DNA of 64,000 bases from Brachyspira murdochii DSM 12563 (GTDB taxonomy: Bacteria > Spirochaetota > Brachyspiria > Brachyspirales > Brachyspiraceae): positions 1,512,919 to 1,576,918 of the forward strand of contig NC_014150.1 in NCBI RefSeq assembly GCF_000092845.1. Direction: 5' to 3'. Positions 33,875 through 43,084 of this stretch are shown here, in pieces. The notes beneath the pieces were generated by a model that saw nothing but the letters and a program-made list of their open reading frames with translations, made no database searches and was not told the DNA's origin. Position 1 is the stretch's first letter; each line of letters starts with the position of its first letter. Position numbers and translations under genes: made by a program.

Positions 33875-34873
33875 TCAGCCTTTAAGCGTTTTATATTTAT
33901 TAAATGCTATTATAGAATTTTCAGTATCACCTAATGCATTGTAGGCACTTGAAAGAGACATATATATTTCTATATTACTTTCATCTAATTTGGCACATTC
34001 TTCAAGCATATTAACGGCATTATCATAAAGTCCGGCAGAATAATATGATAATCCTAAATAGTAGTATGATGAAGAATAAGTGTTATTTTTTTCTATGGAA
34101 TTATTTAAATACTCTATAGCATTAATATAGTCTTTTATATTATAAAAAGATACTCCTATATAATAATAAAGCAGATAATCGTTATTCTCTATATTAAGAG
34201 CATTATTAAAATAAATTAAAGCATTTGAAAAATCATCAAGCATAAAAAAGCAAAGACCAGCATTGAAATAAGCTGAATAATTATCATTTTCTGCTTCTAT
34301 TATTTTTTTCAATATTTCAGAAGCCTTTTGATAATCATATTTTTCTTTATAGCAAAGTGCTAAATAATAAAAACTATCATAATCATATTTATTAAGCTCC
34401 ATAACCCTTTCAAATGCCTCAATTGCCTCATCAATTCTATTAAGATGATATAGTGCCAAACCCAAATTACGCCAATTAATATATTCTTTCGGAGATATCA
34501 TAAAAGATTGGTTCAATATTTTTACAGCCTCTTCATACCTGCATATCTTTATATAGCAATGTCCAAGCCAGTTCAAACTTATATAATCCTTATTCTCAAG
34601 CTGATAAGCCTTCTTCAAATATATTATAGCTTTATGATAATTTTTTACTTTTATATATGACATACCTATAAGACGGTATAAAGAGTAATCATTATTATTG
34701 ATAGTTAATGCTTTTTTAAATATTTCTATAGCTTCTATATGCCTCCCTAGCTGAGTATAAAAAATACCTAAATCTGTCATGGCTTTATAATTATTAGAAT
34801 CCTGCTCTAATATATTCCTATAATAAGATATCATATCATTAACTCTATTTTCTAAATTATCTTCATTATCCAT
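33875..34873 (-). CDS. TPR repeat protein (332 aa)
   Basis: About nine TPR units (for example YKAMTDLGIFYTQLGRHIEA and YYYIGVSFYNIKDYINAIEY) with no signal peptide, so a cytoplasmic scaffold. It is more diverged from the TPR consensus than the protein at 31602 and richer in Tyr/Asn. It converges directly on the PepSY-like gene with no gap, and is divergent from the CoA-disulfide-reductase-like gene. Confidence 0.85.
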   Translation of the reverse strand: MDNEDNLENRVNDMISYYRNILEQDSNNYKAMTDLGIFYTQLGRHIEAIEIFKKALTINNNDYSLYRLIGMSYIKVKNYHKAIIYLKKAYQLENKDYISLNWLGHCYIKICRYEEAVKILNQSFMISPKEYINWRNLGLALYHLNRIDEAIEAFERVMELNKYDYDSFYYLALCYKEKYDYQKASEILKKIIEAENDNYSAYFNAGLCFFMLDDFSNALIYFNNALNIENNDYLLYYYIGVSFYNIKDYINAIEYLNNSIEKNNTYSSSYYYLGLSYYSAGLYDNAVNMLEECAKLDESNIEIYMSLSSAYNALGDTENSIIAFNKYKTLKG

Positions 34874-34999
34874 AATATATATTAATCCCTATTAAAAAAT
34901 AATATATTAGTATATTCATAATTAGTTTTTTTTTCAACTTTTTAAACTTCTTTAATTACTTTAAATTTTAATAATATAATATAAAATAAGCATTAAAAA

Positions 35000-35028
35000 T
35001 TGACAAATATAAATAAAATGAATATACT
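35000..35028 (+). promoter_or_regulatory. Promoter of CoA-disulfide-reductase-like gene
   Basis: TTGACA (35000-35005), 17-base spacer, TATACT (35023-35028); the ATG is 46 bases downstream with a GGAG ribosome-binding site. Confidence 0.8.
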
Positions 35029-35073
35029 ATATATGGGTATATAGATAAAAATATAATAAAGGAGTTTCTAAAT

Positions 35074-36414
35074 ATGAAAAAAATTATAATAATAGGAGGA
35101 GTAGCCGCTGGAATGAGTGCTGCTGCCAAAGCAAGAAGACTGGATAAAGAAGCAGAAATTACTGTATATGAAAAAACCGATGTAGTTTCTTGGGGAGCAT
35201 GCGGAATGCCTTACTATGTAGGAGGCTTTTATGATAACCCTAATACTATGATAGCGAGAAGTGCTGAAGCTACAATAAAATCTGGAATCAATTTGAAAGT
35301 GAAACATGAAGTGTTAAAAATAGATGCAAAAAACAAAAAAGTGTTGGTTAAAGATATAGATAATAATAAAGAGTTTGAAGACAGTTATGATTCTTTACTT
35401 ATAGCTACAGGGGCTAAATCAATAATACCTAATATTGAAAATATCAATATAGGCAATGTATCTACTTTAAAAGATTTTAAAGATGCTATCAACATGAGAG
35501 AGAAAATGAAAGATGAAAATATAAAAAATGTTGTAGTGTTGGGAGCTGGTTTTATAGCAGTAGAGGCAGCACATGCTTTAAAACACACAGGTAAAAATGT
35601 TACTATGATACAGCGTTCTGATAGAGTATTTGGCGGTAAATTTGATAAAGAGTTTTCTGATATGGTAATAGAACACATAAAAGAAAATATTGATTTACGT
35701 CTTAATGAAAAAGTTTTATCATTAGAAGCTGATAGTAATAATAATGTTAAAGCAGTTGTTACAGATAAAGGCAGATATGATGCTGATTATGTTGTAGTTG
35801 CTATAGGAGTAGTTCCTAATAGTGATTTGGCAAAAGATGCTGGAATAGAGCTAATGAATAACGGAGCTATACTTGTAGACAGAGAAGCTAAAACAAGTAT
35901 TGACGGTATATATGCAGCAGGTGATTGTGCAAGCATATATGACAGAGTTACTGACAGTCAGACTTATGCTGCTCTTGCCACTGGTGCTAATAAACTTGGA
36001 AGAATGTCTGCTAGTAATTTGGTTGGCGGACATGAAAAGTTTGCTGGAAGTTTAACAAGTGCCTGCATACTTGCATTCGAACTTGAAGCTGCAAGAACTG
36101 GCATTACTGAGGAAGAAGCAAAAAAAAGAAATATCGACTACAAAACTGTTACTGTAAAAGATTTGGATCATACTCACTATTATCCGGGATATCAGGATTT
36201 GCATATAAAATTGATATATTTAGCAGATAGCAGAAAAATTATAGGAGGTCAGATATTAGGTAAAAGAGGGGCAGTATTAAGATGCGATGTTATAGCAGCA
36301 TGCATATATGCTGGTATTCCTGTAGATGAATTGGGAATGCTTGATTTGTGCTATGCTCCGCCTTTTGCTAGAACTTGGGATTCACTTAATGTTGCAGGAA
36401 ATGCTGCTAAATAA
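35074..36414 (+). CDS. CoA-disulfide reductase / NADH oxidase-like flavoenzyme
   Basis: A 446-residue pyridine-nucleotide-disulfide oxidoreductase. FAD binding: IIIGGVAAGMSAAAKARR at the N-terminus. The single redox cysteine is C43 in SWGACGMPYYVGG. NAD(P)H binding: VVVLGAGFIAVEAAHAL. The second FAD motif is DGIYAAGDCA. The C-terminal dimerisation domain ends with LDLCYAPPFARTWDSLN. One Cys in this position is typical of CoA-disulfide reductases and water-forming NADH oxidases, which protect anaerobes from oxygen. It is transcribed alone, between its own promoter and terminator. Confidence 0.88.
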   Translation: MKKIIIIGGVAAGMSAAAKARRLDKEAEITVYEKTDVVSWGACGMPYYVGGFYDNPNTMIARSAEATIKSGINLKVKHEVLKIDAKNKKVLVKDIDNNKEFEDSYDSLLIATGAKSIIPNIENINIGNVSTLKDFKDAINMREKMKDENIKNVVVLGAGFIAVEAAHALKHTGKNVTMIQRSDRVFGGKFDKEFSDMVIEHIKENIDLRLNEKVLSLEADSNNNVKAVVTDKGRYDADYVVVAIGVVPNSDLAKDAGIELMNNGAILVDREAKTSIDGIYAAGDCASIYDRVTDSQTYAALATGANKLGRMSASNLVGGHEKFAGSLTSACILAFELEAARTGITEEEAKKRNIDYKTVTVKDLDHTHYYPGYQDLHIKLIYLADSRKIIGGQILGKRGAVLRCDVIAACIYAGIPVDELGMLDLCYAPPFARTWDSLNVAGNAAK

Positions 36415-36468
36415 TAATTAGGCATATTAACAAACATTTTAGTATACTCATTTTTTTAATATTTATTA

Positions 36469-36512
36469 GGGCTTGATATTAGAGTTTTTATTCTAATTCA
36501 AGCCTTAATTTT
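36469..36512 (+). terminator. Terminator of CoA-disulfide-reductase-like gene
   Basis: GGGCTTGA...TCAAGCC stem extended by an inner ATTAGAG / TTCTAAT pairing, then AATTTTTAT. Confidence 0.75.
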
Positions 36513-36525
36513 TATATTATTCGAA

Positions 36526-36853
36526 TTTCACTCCCCGCCCTCTAAATTTTTTAAACATTATAATCTTATCTTTAAATTATTTTTATATATTTACTTCAAC
36601 TGCTATTTCAGCACCCTCCCAAGCGTTTTTTATTTACAATATTTATCCAACGCACGCTTAACCAATTACTATATATCAATTTATCATTTAATTCTAATTT
36701 TATTATATATAAATGTTATATGCTGCGTGCGTAGAGTAAAGTGCAAATTTAAAAAAAGCTAGGGCGGGTGTGCTTAAAAAATATAGGATTTCATATGTAA
36801 TTAAAACCTATTAAAAAAATAAAGTACCCAATCTAAAAGGGCGGGAATTTAAA
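36526..36853. repeat. Nested inverted-repeat element R1
   Basis: Three concentric inverted arm pairs: outer CCCGCCC / GGGCGGG (36534-36540, 36839-36845), middle CACCCTCCCAAGC / GCTAGGGCGGGTG (36612-36624, 36758-36770, two mismatches), inner ACGCACGC / GCGTGCGT (36650-36657, 36725-36732). Related copies lie at 40930, 41275 and, reduced, at 54176. No protein is encoded. It lies between the CoA-disulfide-reductase-like gene and the first ankyrin gene. Confidence 0.75.
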
Positions 36854-36970
36854 GAGAAATTTGAAATTTATTTAGTTAAAGAACAATATTTTTTAGCTTT
36901 AATATATTAAAAATGGAAGAATTACTTAATTTTAATAATGTAAATAAAATTGTAACTCATTAATAGTATA

Positions 36971-36998
36971 TTGAAAAAAAAACTTTTTATGATATACT
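36971..36998 (+). promoter_or_regulatory. Promoter of first ankyrin lipoprotein gene
   Basis: TTGAAA (36971-36976) and TATACT (36993-36998), 16-base spacer, 31 bases before the ATG. The second ankyrin gene has the similar TTGAAA (38629) and TATAAT (38651) with 16 bases between them, and both share GGATATAT near the start codon. Confidence 0.65.
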
Positions 36999-37029
36999 AA
37001 CAAAAACCTGATTATGGGATATATCGTTT

Positions 37030-38244
37030 ATGAAATATTTATTAATTCTTTTTCTTTCTATTATAATATTTTCTTGCTCTAACAATAATAAAGAACAAAA
37101 TAATAATACAGATAATAATATAAATAAAACAGAACAATCAAATACAGACGATAAAGATAATAAATCAAATAATTCATCAATAAATACAAATGAAACAGAA
37201 GAAACAACATATTATTCATACACAGATAAAGAAATTGTATCTTTTATAGAATCAGGAGATTTTCAAACAATCAAAAAATTAATCGAATCAAAAAGTTTAG
37301 ATGTTAATTATAACTTAGGGGATAAATATTCTAAGTCAACCCCTTTAATACAAGCTATAAAATATAAGCAAACTGATATCATAAATTATTTATTAGAAAA
37401 TAATGCGGATCTTAATTTAAAAGAAGAACTTACAGGCTTTACTCCTCTTATGGCAAGCTTCCATGATATTACTATAACAGAGCTTTTAATTGAAAAAGGT
37501 GCTGACATTGAAGCAAGGAATGTTGACGGAATTAATGCTTTAGTTTATGCGGTTTCTTTAAATGATGAAGAGATGGTAAAATTTTTACTTGAAAAGGGAG
37601 CTGACGCCAATACAGTATGCGAAATAGAAAATGAACATATTTATATGCCGCCTACTCCTTTAATGAATGCTGTTTATAACGGAAACACTAATATAATAAA
37701 TATGTTATTGGAAAATGGTGCTGATATTAATTATACCACTGATGAAATGACTCCTTTAATTTATGCTGCTTATAAAGGAAACACTAATATAATAAATACG
37801 TTATTAGAAAATGGTGTTGATATTAATTATACCAATTATTATGGAATGACTGCTTTAATGTATGCAGCAAGTTATAATCAATTTGAAGCTGCAAAAATAC
37901 TTTTAGAAAATAATGCTGATATTTCTATAACTGATGAAGATGGTGATACTGCTTTAATGAATGCTGCTAATAACGGAAACACTAATATAATAAATGTGTT
38001 ATTAGAAAATGGTGCTGATATTAATCATACCAATAATTATGGAATGACTGCTTTAATGTATGCAGCAAATTCAATGTATGCAGCAAATTCTAATCAATTT
38101 GAAGCAGTAAAAATACTTTTAGAAAATAATGCTGATACTTCTATAACTGATGAAGATGGTAGGACTGCACTTGATCTGGCAAAATCAAAAGATAATAAGA
38201 AAGATAATAATGATATAGTTAAGCTTCTTGAAAAATATAATTAA
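37030..38244 (+). CDS. Ankyrin-repeat lipoprotein 1
   Basis: A 404-residue lipoprotein: signal peptide with lipobox ending IIFSC (C16), an Asn/Asp/Lys-rich disordered linker to about residue 60, then about nine ankyrin repeats (TPLIQAIKYKQTDIINYLLE, TALMYAASYNQFEAAKILLE and others). It would be anchored in a membrane and bind proteins. Repeats are near-identical at DNA level (GGAAACACTAATATAATAAA at 37681, 37777 and 37975), and an 18-base tandem duplication encodes MYAANSMYAANS near 38056-38091, so repeat number is probably unstable. A paralogue follows at 38688. Confidence 0.92.
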   Translation: MKYLLILFLSIIIFSCSNNNKEQNNNTDNNINKTEQSNTDDKDNKSNNSSINTNETEETTYYSYTDKEIVSFIESGDFQTIKKLIESKSLDVNYNLGDKYSKSTPLIQAIKYKQTDIINYLLENNADLNLKEELTGFTPLMASFHDITITELLIEKGADIEARNVDGINALVYAVSLNDEEMVKFLLEKGADANTVCEIENEHIYMPPTPLMNAVYNGNTNIINMLLENGADINYTTDEMTPLIYAAYKGNTNIINTLLENGVDINYTNYYGMTALMYAASYNQFEAAKILLENNADISITDEDGDTALMNAANNGNTNIINVLLENGADINHTNNYGMTALMYAANSMYAANSNQFEAVKILLENNADTSITDEDGRTALDLAKSKDNKKDNNDIVKLLEKYN

Positions 38245-38254
38245 TACTTTTTAA

Positions 38255-38502
38255 TATATACCTAAACAAATATATTTTGTCAATTCTAGTTTTTTAAATT
38301 TTATTATTTGTGATGGCACACAGACGTGCCGCTCTGCGTACTTCGTAACACCCCACTTCTTTTGCGACCGAAGGAAGTACTGCGACTGAAAGGAGTACCT
38401 GACGAAATCCACTGTAAGTGTAAGTATGGTATTGCCGCTGTAGCGTGCGGCTGGAAAAAGAACAACATAAAAATTGACAAACTTAAAAATTTTAAGTATA
38501 AA
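38255..38502. repeat. Element T1 with outward-facing promoter-like ends
   Basis: Ends TTTTGTCAATT (38275-38285) and AAATTGACAAA (38471-38481) are inverted. Each is the -35 of an outward promoter-like sequence: minus strand TTGACA, 17 bases, TATATA (38260-38255); plus strand TTGACA (38474), 17 bases, TATAAA (38497-38502). The interior is more G+C-rich and has two tandem GCGAC(C/T)GAA(G/A)GGAGTAC-like units near 38365-38399. The segment CACTTCTTTTGCGACCG is shared with element T2 in reverse orientation. A 63-codon frame inside it is not credible as a gene. Confidence 0.65.
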
Positions 38503-38687
38503 CTAAAAAACAAATAAAGTTAATATTCAAGTATAAAACAATAAACATAAAGGGCGGGGTTTTAAAATAAATTTTCTAAGATTGAATTTCAATAAAAAAT
38601 CATACCCTATAGGGCTTTAATATAAAACTTGAAAAAATACATTTTTATAATATAATAAATAAAAACTTGACTATAGGATATATTATT

Positions 38688-39725
38688 ATGAAATATTTGT
38701 TAATTCTTTTTCTATCTACCATAATATTTTCTTGCTCTAACGATAATAATAACGATACTAACAATAATAAAGAACTAAATAATAATGCAGATAAAGTAAC
38801 TATAAATTTAGATGACAGTACAGATAATAATATAACAGAACAATCAAATACAGACGATAAAGATAATAAATCAAATAATTCATCAATAAATACAGAAGAA
38901 ACGGAAGAAACAGAATATTATTCATACACAGATAAAGAAATTATATCTTTTATAGAATCAGGAGATTTTCAAACAATCAAAAAATTAATTGAATCAAAAA
39001 GTTTAGATGTTAATTATAACTTAGAGATAGATGAATATTCCAAGTCAACACCTTTAATACAAGCTATAAAATATAAACAAACTGATATCATAAATTATTT
39101 ATTAGAAAATAATGCAGATGTTAATTTAACTTTAGGATATTCTACTCCATTAATAGAAGCTATGTATTATGATGAAGGACTTGTTCGTAAACTTATAGAT
39201 TTAGGAGCCGATGTAAATTTAACTACTGAGTCAGGATTTACTCCACTTATGGCAAGTGCAGGTCGTCATAATATTGCTATAGCAGATCTTTTAATTGAAA
39301 AAGGTGCTGATATTGAAGCAAGGGATGATGACGACATTAATGCTTTAGTTTATGCCTCAACTTATAATAATGAAGATATGGTAAAATTTTTACTTGAAAA
39401 GGGAGCTGACGCCAATACAGTATGCGAAATAAAAAATGAACATACGGATATATCTTCTACTCCTTTAATGAATGCTGCTTATAGAGGTAATACTAATATA
39501 ATAAATATGTTATTAGAAAATGGTGCTGATATTAATTATACCACTGACTTTGGAATGACTGCTTTGATGATGGCTGCTAGTTTTAATCAGTTTGAAGCTG
39601 CAAAAGTACTTTTAGAAAATAATGCAGATACTTCTGTAACTGATGAATATGGACGTACTGCACTTGATTTGGCAAAAGAAGAAGATTATAAGGATATAGT
39701 TGAGCTTCTTGAAAAATATAATTAA
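38688..39725 (+). CDS. Ankyrin-repeat lipoprotein 2
   Basis: A 345-residue paralogue of the preceding lipoprotein, with the same signal peptide (MKYLLILFLSTIIFSC), a longer Asn/Asp linker and about eight ankyrin repeats. Long stretches match gene 1 at DNA level (for instance the GDFQTIKKLIESKSLDVNYN region), but the third to fifth repeats differ, as expected from duplication followed by repeat exchange. The ATG at 38688 is chosen because the upstream GGATATATTATT context matches gene 1; an in-frame TTG at 38667 is less likely. Confidence 0.92.
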   Translation: MKYLLILFLSTIIFSCSNDNNNDTNNNKELNNNADKVTINLDDSTDNNITEQSNTDDKDNKSNNSSINTEETEETEYYSYTDKEIISFIESGDFQTIKKLIESKSLDVNYNLEIDEYSKSTPLIQAIKYKQTDIINYLLENNADVNLTLGYSTPLIEAMYYDEGLVRKLIDLGADVNLTTESGFTPLMASAGRHNIAIADLLIEKGADIEARDDDDINALVYASTYNNEDMVKFLLEKGADANTVCEIKNEHTDISSTPLMNAAYRGNTNIINMLLENGADINYTTDFGMTALMMAASFNQFEAAKVLLENNADTSVTDEYGRTALDLAKEEDYKDIVELLEKYN

Positions 39726-39735
39726 TACTTTGTAA

Positions 39736-40048
39736 TATATACTGAAATTTTTTAAGTTTGTCATTTTTTTTGCAACTTTTTCCCGCTGCAAAAAGTGCAA
39801 GTATAAAATTAGTACTAAATCATACTATAATTGTATTACATGTAATATAAACTATTAATTTAAGCTAAAATATAATCTTTCGCAAAGCGTATCCGAACTT
39901 GTCGAGGATATAAGCTTCTTTGCAGCAATACCACAGGCACTCCATACGGTCGCAAAAGAAGTGTGGTGCTCTTCGTAAGGGTAAAGCCCCCACAAACAAT
40001 AAAATTGAAAAAACTAAAATTGACAAAATATAATCGTTTAAGTATATA
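39736..40048. repeat. Element T2 with outward-facing promoter-like ends
   Basis: Left end TTTGTCA (39757-39763), right end TTGACAAA (40020-40027). On the minus strand ATGACA, 17 bases, TATATA (39741-39736); on the plus strand TTGACA, 17 bases, TATATA (40043-40048). The G+C-richer interior contains the reverse complement of the T1 core (CGGTCGCAAAAGAAGTG near 39939). The right-hand promoter would serve the decayed third ankyrin gene. Confidence 0.65.
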
Positions 40049-40079
40049 TAAATAAACTTGATTATAGAATATATTAATG

Positions 40080-40133
40080 ATGAAATATTTTCCTGCTATA
40101 ATGATACATTATTCATCAAATATAATTAATACT
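40080..40133 (+). pseudogene. Remnant of a third ankyrin lipoprotein gene
   Basis: The upstream ACTTGATTATAGAATATATT and the start ATGAAATATTTTCCTGCT match the lead-in, start and lipobox codons of the two intact ankyrin lipoproteins. The following AAATATAATTAATACT matches their 3' end. About a kilobase of coding sequence is missing between the two. A deletion within a tandem array explains it. Confidence 0.65.
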
Positions 40134-40422
40134 ATTTTTTATAAATAATTTTTCCATGATTTTTTATATCATTTATTAATTCTTGATTTTCTATATCATT
40201 ATAAGAAATCACATCGAATTTCAAAAGAGTAGGAAGTTCTGATAATTCTTCTTTTAATCTTTCGCAAAATAGCAAATCAAACTTTCCTATTACAGCCAAA
40301 TCTATATCCGAATTATATTTTTCTTTATCCATTGCCCTAGAACCAAACAGTATAACTTTTTCTATATTCCCATAAGAACTGCATATATTTTTTATACCTT
40401 CTTTTATCTTTTCATCAAGCAT
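40132..40422 (-). CDS. MNT-type nucleotidyltransferase (HI0073-like)
   Basis: A 96-residue minimal nucleotidyltransferase with the motif GSRAMDKEKYNSDIDLAVIG (Gly-Ser, then Asp-x-Asp) and a later Asp in KFDVISYND that completes the metal site. It pairs with the HEPN-like gene just upstream. In HEPN/MNT modules the MNT protein inactivates the HEPN toxin by adding nucleotides to it. The gap is 13 bases. Its 3' end abuts the ankyrin remnant. Confidence 0.88.
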   Translation of the reverse strand: MLDEKIKEGIKNICSSYGNIEKVILFGSRAMDKEKYNSDIDLAVIGKFDLLFCERLKEELSELPTLLKFDVISYNDIENQELINDIKNHGKIIYKK

Positions 40423-40435
40423 TAATATTTATCCT

Positions 40436-40855
40436 TTAATCATTTATTTTATCCAAAAAGAAACTATATAATTCATTAAGTATTTTTAAATAATTATTTT
40501 CTACCTTGATAATAATTTCTTTGAATTTAATAAAATCATAAGTATGCGAAAGTAAATTACGGCTTAACATCATATCAATAAAATCATCTTGATTTTTGAT
40601 AATCTTTGCTGAATATGCTTCTTTAAAAATATTTCTAGGGGAAATATCTATATTGTTTAAACTTCCATTATATTCTAAATAATCTTTCAAAGTTTTCCAA
40701 GCTAATTCATAAGTATATTCAAATCTTTGAACAACACCTTCCTGTTCTAGTAATGATAAGTCATTTATTTCTTTTTCTTCAAATACACTTTTTAATAAAT
40801 TAAAAGCTTTTTCAAAATTATAAAATCTCTGTTTCCAACGAATATTCTCTGACAT
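40436..40855 (-). CDS. HEPN-family toxin / substrate-binding protein (HI0074-like)
   Basis: A 139-residue helical protein of the HI0074 family: RWKQRFYNFEKAFNLLKSVF at the N-terminus, QRFEYTYELAWKTLKDYLE, SPRNIFKEAY and MMLSRNLLSHTYD. The last contains the R-x4-H motif of HEPN RNases. With the downstream MNT gene it forms a two-gene toxin-antitoxin module. The order (HEPN first) and short spacing are typical. Confidence 0.88.
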   Translation of the reverse strand: MSENIRWKQRFYNFEKAFNLLKSVFEEKEINDLSLLEQEGVVQRFEYTYELAWKTLKDYLEYNGSLNNIDISPRNIFKEAYSAKIIKNQDDFIDMMLSRNLLSHTYDFIKFKEIIIKVENNYLKILNELYSFFLDKIND

Positions 40856-40929
40856 AATATTTCCAAATAATTTTTAGCGATTAAATTATATAATTTAGTC
40901 TATATTTATCAAGTTTTAAATTTTATTTT

Positions 40930-41262
40930 AACTCCCACCCTCCAAGATTTATTAATATTATTTTTTGATATTAATATTATTTAGATTTAAAAGTTCAATT
41001 TATATTTGTTAGCACCCACCCAAGTGCTTTTTAAACTCATAATACTATTCAACGCACGTTTAATATATTCTTATATATAAACTAATTATAAATTCTAATC
41101 CGTATTATATATAAATATATCATGCTACGTGCGTAGATGAAAGTGCAAATTTAAATAACATTTTGGGTGGGTGTGCTTTTGAAGTGATTATCTTATGGAT
41201 TTAATCAAAGTACATATAAAAAAAATAAAGCTTTTAAATCTAAAAGGGTGGGGATTAGAGTA
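40930..41262. repeat. Nested inverted-repeat element R2
   Basis: Same plan as R1: outer CCCACCC / GGGTGGG (40934-40940, 41246-41252), middle CACCCACCC / GGGTGGGTG (41013-41021, 41165-41173), inner ACGCACGT / ACGTGCGT (41052-41059, 41127-41134). Outer and inner arms differ from R1 by paired changes that keep complementarity. Intergenic; no gene seen. Confidence 0.75.
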
Positions 41263-41274
41263 AAGTTTTAAAAT

Positions 41275-41520
41275 TTATTCTCACCCCCCTCTAAATTTTT
41301 TAATACTACCTGTTATTTATAAGTTATTTTTCTTTTTTAGCTTTAACTGTTATTTTGGCTGCCCACCCAAGCGTTTTTTAAATTTGGGATATTATACAAC
41401 GCACGTATAACGAAATTAAAAATATATATTTTATTTGAAATTAAAATTTTACTATATTATAAAATTTAATTCTACGTGCGGTGAGTTTATTATAAATTTA
41501 ATTATAACTTTGTAGGTATA
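41275..41520. repeat. Nested inverted-repeat element R3 (right side eroded)
   Basis: Left arms CACCCCCCTCTAAATTTTTT (41282-41301) and GCCCACCCAAGCGTTTTTTA (41361-41380), with inner ACGCACGTA / TACGTGCG (41399-41407, 41473-41480), match R1 and R2. The right middle and outer arms are not recognisable. It lies directly beside R2, making a tandem pair upstream of the phoH terminator. Confidence 0.65.
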
Positions 41521-41565
41521 CTTTTTTATTAAGTAAAAAAATTAATATAATTTTAGTTAAAAATA

Positions 41566-41612
41566 AAAAAGCATAGATGGCTGTATTTATATAATACCAC
41601 TCTATGCTTTAA
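41566..41612 (-). terminator. Terminator of phoH gene
   Basis: AAAGCATAGA and TCTATGCTTT arms with an added TGG/CCA pairing; T-rich on the minus strand after the hairpin. It lies 24 bases beyond the phoH stop. Confidence 0.8.
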
Positions 41613-41635
41613 TTGTTAATAAATATTAAATAATT

Positions 41636-42991
41636 TTATAATACATTAGCAGCAAGCTCTGCAAGTTTTGAACGCTCTCCTTTTTCAAGTGTTACAGTAC
41701 CGCTTAATACTTCTGCTTTTGTGCGGTCTATTAAATAAGTAAGACCATTGTTTCTTTCGTCCAAATACGGAGTGTCTATCTGATGAATATCTCCTGTGAA
41801 CACTATTTTTGTACCTTCTCCCGCTCTAGTTATTATAGTTTTTATTTCATGAGGCGTTAAGTTCTGAGCTTCATCTACTATAAAATATATTTTATTCAAA
41901 CTTCTTCCTCTTATATATGCTAAAGGAGATATAACTATCTTTTCATTTTCAAGCATTTTTTTTATGTTTTTGCTTTCATCACTATCATCAGAATGAATAT
42001 GCTGTATAACAGAAAGATTATCAAATAAAGGCTGCATATAAGGGTCTAATTTGCTATTAATATCACCCGGAAGAAAACCCAAATCTTTATTAGAAAGTGC
42101 AACTACAGGACGTGCTAAAAGTATCTGTCTGTACTCTCTTCTCTTGGCTAAAGCAGCTGCAAGTGCAAGAAGAGTTTTACCAGTACCTGCCTTACCCATT
42201 ATTGTTACTAGAGGTATATCATTATCAAGTAAAACGTCCAAAGCCATAGCCTGCTCTTCATTTCTAGGCTTTATTCCGTAGGCATCAATATTAGTATCAA
42301 CATGAACTATTGTTTTTGTATCATCTTTATATTTGCCTATTACTGCCTCATCATCTTCTTTTACTCTGTAGCAGAAATATGTATTTGGATATATGGAATG
42401 TTCTCCTTTTACTGCTATCTCTTTGTTCTCATTAAGCTCTTTTATATAAATGCGTGCATTATCTCCTGATATACTTTCTATACCTGTAAATAATGATGAT
42501 AATTTTTCTATCTTATCAGTATTATAGTCTTGTGTGTCAATACCTAAACTTCTAGCCTTCATTCTCATATTAATATCTTTGGTTATGAGAATGACACGCT
42601 GATTTTCACATTTTATATTATAGGCACATGATAGTATTTTATGATCTGGAATACTATTTGAAAATATTTTTTTAAAATCATCTCTCTCTTCATTATTAAC
42701 ATCTATAAATACTTTACTTTTATTATCAAGCAAAGCACCTTTTTTAAAAATATCTTTGGTTCCCTGAAGCTCTTCATTTTTCTCTACTATAACATCAAGC
42801 TCTCTTATAAACTCTCTGGCATTAAAATTGATTGTATCGCTTCCTTTTTTGAACTTATCAACCTCTTCCAATACTGTAATAGGTATAACTATATTTGTCT
42901 CTTCAAAAGAAAATATTGACTTAAAATCATGAAGTATCACATTAGTATCAAATACGAATACTTTTTTATTAGGTATGAAATTTTCTATCAT
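41636..42991 (-). CDS. PIN-PhoH fusion protein (PhoH2-like)
   Basis: A 451-residue protein. The N-terminal PIN domain (KVFVFDTNVILHD, later DHKILSCAYN and ILITKDINMRMKA) carries acidic residues of an RNase site. The C-terminal PhoH ATPase has Walker A MGKAGTGKTLLALAAALA, Walker B NKIYFIVDEAQNLTP and the FTGDIHQID sensor. PIN-PhoH proteins are RNA helicase-nucleases. It ends with its own terminator; the upstream gap to the DUF262 operon is 93 bases. Confidence 0.92.
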   Translation of the reverse strand: MIENFIPNKKVFVFDTNVILHDFKSIFSFEETNIVIPITVLEEVDKFKKGSDTINFNAREFIRELDVIVEKNEELQGTKDIFKKGALLDNKSKVFIDVNNEERDDFKKIFSNSIPDHKILSCAYNIKCENQRVILITKDINMRMKARSLGIDTQDYNTDKIEKLSSLFTGIESISGDNARIYIKELNENKEIAVKGEHSIYPNTYFCYRVKEDDEAVIGKYKDDTKTIVHVDTNIDAYGIKPRNEEQAMALDVLLDNDIPLVTIMGKAGTGKTLLALAAALAKRREYRQILLARPVVALSNKDLGFLPGDINSKLDPYMQPLFDNLSVIQHIHSDDSDESKNIKKMLENEKIVISPLAYIRGRSLNKIYFIVDEAQNLTPHEIKTIITRAGEGTKIVFTGDIHQIDTPYLDERNNGLTYLIDRTKAEVLSGTVTLEKGERSKLAELAANVL

Positions 42992-43084
42992 TATTGCAAA
43001 TCCTTTTCCATTTGTATTTTCAGTATATAATACCGCCTACTTATAGTATGGTACATAAAAATAAAAAAATCAAATTCATTAAAA

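Noticed and set aside
38326-38517. A 63-codon frame rich in Cys/Arg within the G+C-rich repeat between the ankyrin genes, and its antisense partner
   Set aside because: Both lie wholly inside repeat element T1, have no ribosome-binding site and change frame with the tandem units; explained by base composition.
36526-41520. CRISPR array among the intergenic repeats
   Set aside because: Copies are few, long, imperfect and internally palindromic, without regular spacers; no cas genes are present.
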